NCBI GenBank assembly: GCA_900541915.1 | Contig: UQLS01000016.1 | Span: 1-43,033 of the forward strand | Length of the DNA: 43,033 nucleotides | Reading direction: 5' to 3' | Origin: an uncultured Phascolarctobacterium sp. | Lineage (GTDB): Bacteria; Bacillota; Negativicutes; Acidaminococcales; Acidaminococcaceae | In this document: piece by piece, positions 41,350-43,033 of the stretch | Numbering within the stretch: the first letter of the stretch is position 1 | How the letters are laid out: the number at the start of each line of letters is the position of its first letter | The notes under the pieces: generated by a model | Database searches by the model: none | What the model was told of the DNA's origin: nothing | Seen by the model: only the letters and a program-made list of their open reading frames with translations | Position numbers and translations under genes: made by a program

Positions 41350-42420
41350 ATGAAAATCTCCGGTAAATTTCTTGCATTACTTGCTGCAGGCACATTCTTT
41401 ATGGGCAGTGCACAGGCCGCTGTAGTGGAAACTCCTAATGGTGCTGTCAATAATCAGCCTGAAATCTCTGTTATGCTGCCTGGTCAGGCACATGATAATG
41501 GTTTCATGGAGGCTGGCTATCGCGGTTATCAGCGCATAGCTGCTGAAGTTACTGACGATGTAAAATGTGTTTATGATGTTTCTGCTACATCTGAACAAGG
41601 TGCTTTGACAGAGCAGCTGCGTCAGCTTGCTCAGGAGGGTCCTAAGCTGATTATTGCTCATGGCGGGCAGTGTAATGTACCTGTCGAAACAGTAAGCAAA
41701 GAGTTTCCGGATATTATGTTTGTTGTTATTCAAGGCAATGTAAAAAGCGATAATGTCAGCAGCTATAAGGTTGACCAGGAGCAGTCTGCCTTTTTGGCAG
41801 GCGCACTGGCTGGCTATATGACTAAGACTGACAAGGTAGGTCATATTTCCGGTGCTTGGCCTAAGCCTGGCCTGCAGGCACGTGCCGCTTTTTACGATGG
41901 TATGATGTATGCCAATAAAGATGCTGAATTTTATACTCATTTTACCGGTAATCTTGACGATAATAATATCAATGCAGCGGCAGCAGAAGGCGAGATTGCT
42001 GCAGGCTGTGATATTATCTATACCATGCTGAATGGCGGACGTTTTGGCGTAAATGACGTTATTGCTGCTACAGAAGGTCATGTAAAGGAAATTGGTAATG
42101 TTATTGACTGGACGGAGGTTTCTCCTATATTTATCGGTTCTGCCGTAGCTGATTCCAGTGTACCTATTGTTAATGCTGCCCGTGAATATAAACAGGGAGT
42201 ATTAAAAGGCAATGTTATTACGGTAATTGGTTTGGAAGACCCTGATGTAGTACGTCTGGCTGTATCTGAAAATGTTCCTAAGAAAATCGTTAAAAAGCTG
42301 GAAAAATTGAAAAATGACGTTTTAAATGGAAAAATTAAAATCAACCATGAATATACAGGTATGGAATTTGATCCCAGTACCGGAATATTTGTAGATCAGG
42401 ATTTTAAAAATCACAAATAA
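41350..42420 (+). CDS. BMP-family (PnrA-like) periplasmic binding protein
   Basis: A 356-aa substrate-binding protein of the BMP/Med family, whose members bind nucleosides or purines. A signal peptide ends near AQAA (about residue 24). There is no lipobox cysteine, unlike the two liv binding proteins, so it should be free in the periplasm. Motifs include GQAHDNGFMEAGYRGYQRI and VVIQGNVKSDNVSSYKVDQEQSAFLAGALAGYMTKT. No ABC permease or ATPase is nearby. TAAGGAGG precedes the ATG. It lies 26 bases after the DUF1667 gene and may be co-transcribed with the redox trio. Confidence 0.88.
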   Translation: MKISGKFLALLAAGTFFMGSAQAAVVETPNGAVNNQPEISVMLPGQAHDNGFMEAGYRGYQRIAAEVTDDVKCVYDVSATSEQGALTEQLRQLAQEGPKLIIAHGGQCNVPVETVSKEFPDIMFVVIQGNVKSDNVSSYKVDQEQSAFLAGALAGYMTKTDKVGHISGAWPKPGLQARAAFYDGMMYANKDAEFYTHFTGNLDDNNINAAAAEGEIAAGCDIIYTMLNGGRFGVNDVIAATEGHVKEIGNVIDWTEVSPIFIGSAVADSSVPIVNAAREYKQGVLKGNVITVIGLEDPDVVRLAVSENVPKKIVKKLEKLKNDVLNGKIKINHEYTGMEFDPSTGIFVDQDFKNHK

Positions 42421-42436
42421 TATATAATAAAGCACA

Positions 42437-42474
42437 AAAAAAGCTGCACACGTTTTAGTGTGCAGCTTTTTTAT
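42437..42474. terminator. Bidirectional terminator
   Basis: A 15-bp stem (42437-42451 with 42458-42472), A6/T6 ends and a six-base loop, between the BMP gene (+) and the converging small exported-protein gene (-). Confidence 0.88.
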
Positions 42475-42731
42475 TAGGTATTTTTAGCTACGATAGCGCC
42501 CACTACAGCACCAATAATAAAACCAGTAACTGCATTGCCGTTTTCGTCCTTATCTTTATTATTATCTTTCCAATGGTGGTTATGTCTGTCATAATGAACT
42601 TCATTCTTATGCGGAGGAGGTGGGGGTTCATGCCTTGCTGCCGCGGCAATACCTGTAAAAGGAAGAGAAAGGCAGATAACAGCTAAAGACGAGGCTGTTA
42701 TTTTCTTTATATAGCAGGATATGTTTTTCAT
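42474..42731 (-). CDS. Small exported protein with Pro/His-rich core and glycine-zipper tail
   Basis: An 85-aa protein I do not recognise. A signal peptide (about 1-32, ending GIAAAA) is followed by RHEPPPPPHKNEVHYDRHNHHWKD, seen as a Pro run and a His-rich metal-binding-like segment. A charged spacer leads to GFIIGAVVGAIVAKNT, a glycine-zipper membrane segment. Such tails occur in small outer-membrane or inner-membrane stress proteins. GGTGAAG precedes the ATG. Confidence 0.7.
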   Translation of the reverse strand: MKNISCYIKKITASSLAVICLSLPFTGIAAAARHEPPPPPHKNEVHYDRHNHHWKDNNKDKDENGNAVTGFIIGAVVGAIVAKNT

Positions 42732-43033
42732 AATACTTCACCGCTTTCTTAAAAGTCTGTTTAAATTATAAAAATTAAAGATGTCTTTTTTATGTTTTTT
42801 CTGGATTTTAGTGAGTTTAATGGTCAAAAACAGGTAAAAAACACTAAAATTTTACTAAAATATGGAAATTTTTGACATATGTTTAATACAGGTATAATAG
42901 GCTTTTGTTTGCCAACGCGGCCTGGCGTACAGTAAAAAATGTTAAAAAAGTTACAAAAAAGGTGTTGACATAATGATAGGAGGATGGTATTATATACAAG
43001 TCGCCGAGATACGGCGGCGGAACCTTGAAAACT
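42732..43033 (+). promoter_or_regulatory. Tandem promoters and leader of a probable rRNA operon
   Basis: An AT-rich, gene-free stretch of 302 bases running to the window end. P1: TTGACA (42872-42877) and TATAAT (42893-42898), with a short 15-base spacer. P2: TTGACA (42965-42970) and TATTAT (42988-42993), spacer 17. A small hairpin CGCCG/CGGCG follows near 43002-43017. Then comes CCTTGAAAACT at the end of the window, which resembles the leader element found just before 16S rRNA in Firmicutes. The rRNA itself is outside the window. Confidence 0.65.

Overview
The window is the chromosomal replication-origin region of a low-to-mid GC, diderm Firmicute. The best guess is a member of the Negativicutes, such as the Acidaminococcaceae or Phascolarctobacterium-like bacteria. 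The gene order rpmH-rnpA-yidD-yidC-jag-mnmE-mnmG-rsmG-noc-parA-parB runs left from dnaA, and dnaN-S4-recF-DUF721-remB-gyrB-gyrA runs right, which is the classic Firmicutes origin layout. A close LpxT (lipid A 1-phosphate kinase) homologue and periplasmic-type exported proteins point to an outer membrane with lipid A. The genus is an inference; no rRNA lies inside the window.

Layout. 0.1-4.7 kb: ychF, a LysE-type exporter, an EamA permease, a divergent RibU-like ECF S component, a secreted protein of unknown function and a DUF951 protein. 4.7-11.3 kb: a branched-chain amino acid ABC system (livFGMH) with two tandem paralogous binding lipoproteins, followed in the same direction by a CBS-ACT sensor protein. 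11.5-15.1 kb: a small membrane protein, then DUF4446, DUF554, parB and parA. 15.1-17.6 kb: accessory DNA carrying three perfect parS sites, an orphan nucleotidyltransferase and a very AT-rich three-gene module (XRE regulator, TM2 protein, zinc-ribbon membrane protein). 17.6-24.9 kb: noc to rpmH. 25.0-27.0 kb: dnaA with its promoter and leader, and the DnaA-box cluster with a DnaA-trio and unwinding element between dnaA and dnaN. 27-36.6 kb: dnaN to gyrA, with thiamine pyrophosphokinase and a TauE-type permease inserted between gyrB and gyrA. 36.7-42.7 kb: lpxT, a FAD/[2Fe-2S] redox trio ending in a DUF1667 protein, a BMP-family binding protein and two small exported proteins. The last 200 bases hold tandem promoters and a leader resembling the start of an rRNA operon that continues outside the window.

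Genes left of dnaA are mostly on the minus strand and genes right of it mostly on the plus strand, as expected for leading-strand coding from an origin at about 25-27 kb. The exceptions are accessory or envelope genes.

The most unusual structure is at 15877-17636. Two identical 40-bp direct repeats, each containing a 32-bp perfect palindrome centred on parS, bracket the AT-rich module between parA and noc. The palindromes look like bidirectional terminators that double as ParB-loading sites, and the bracketed module looks like acquired cargo of unknown function.
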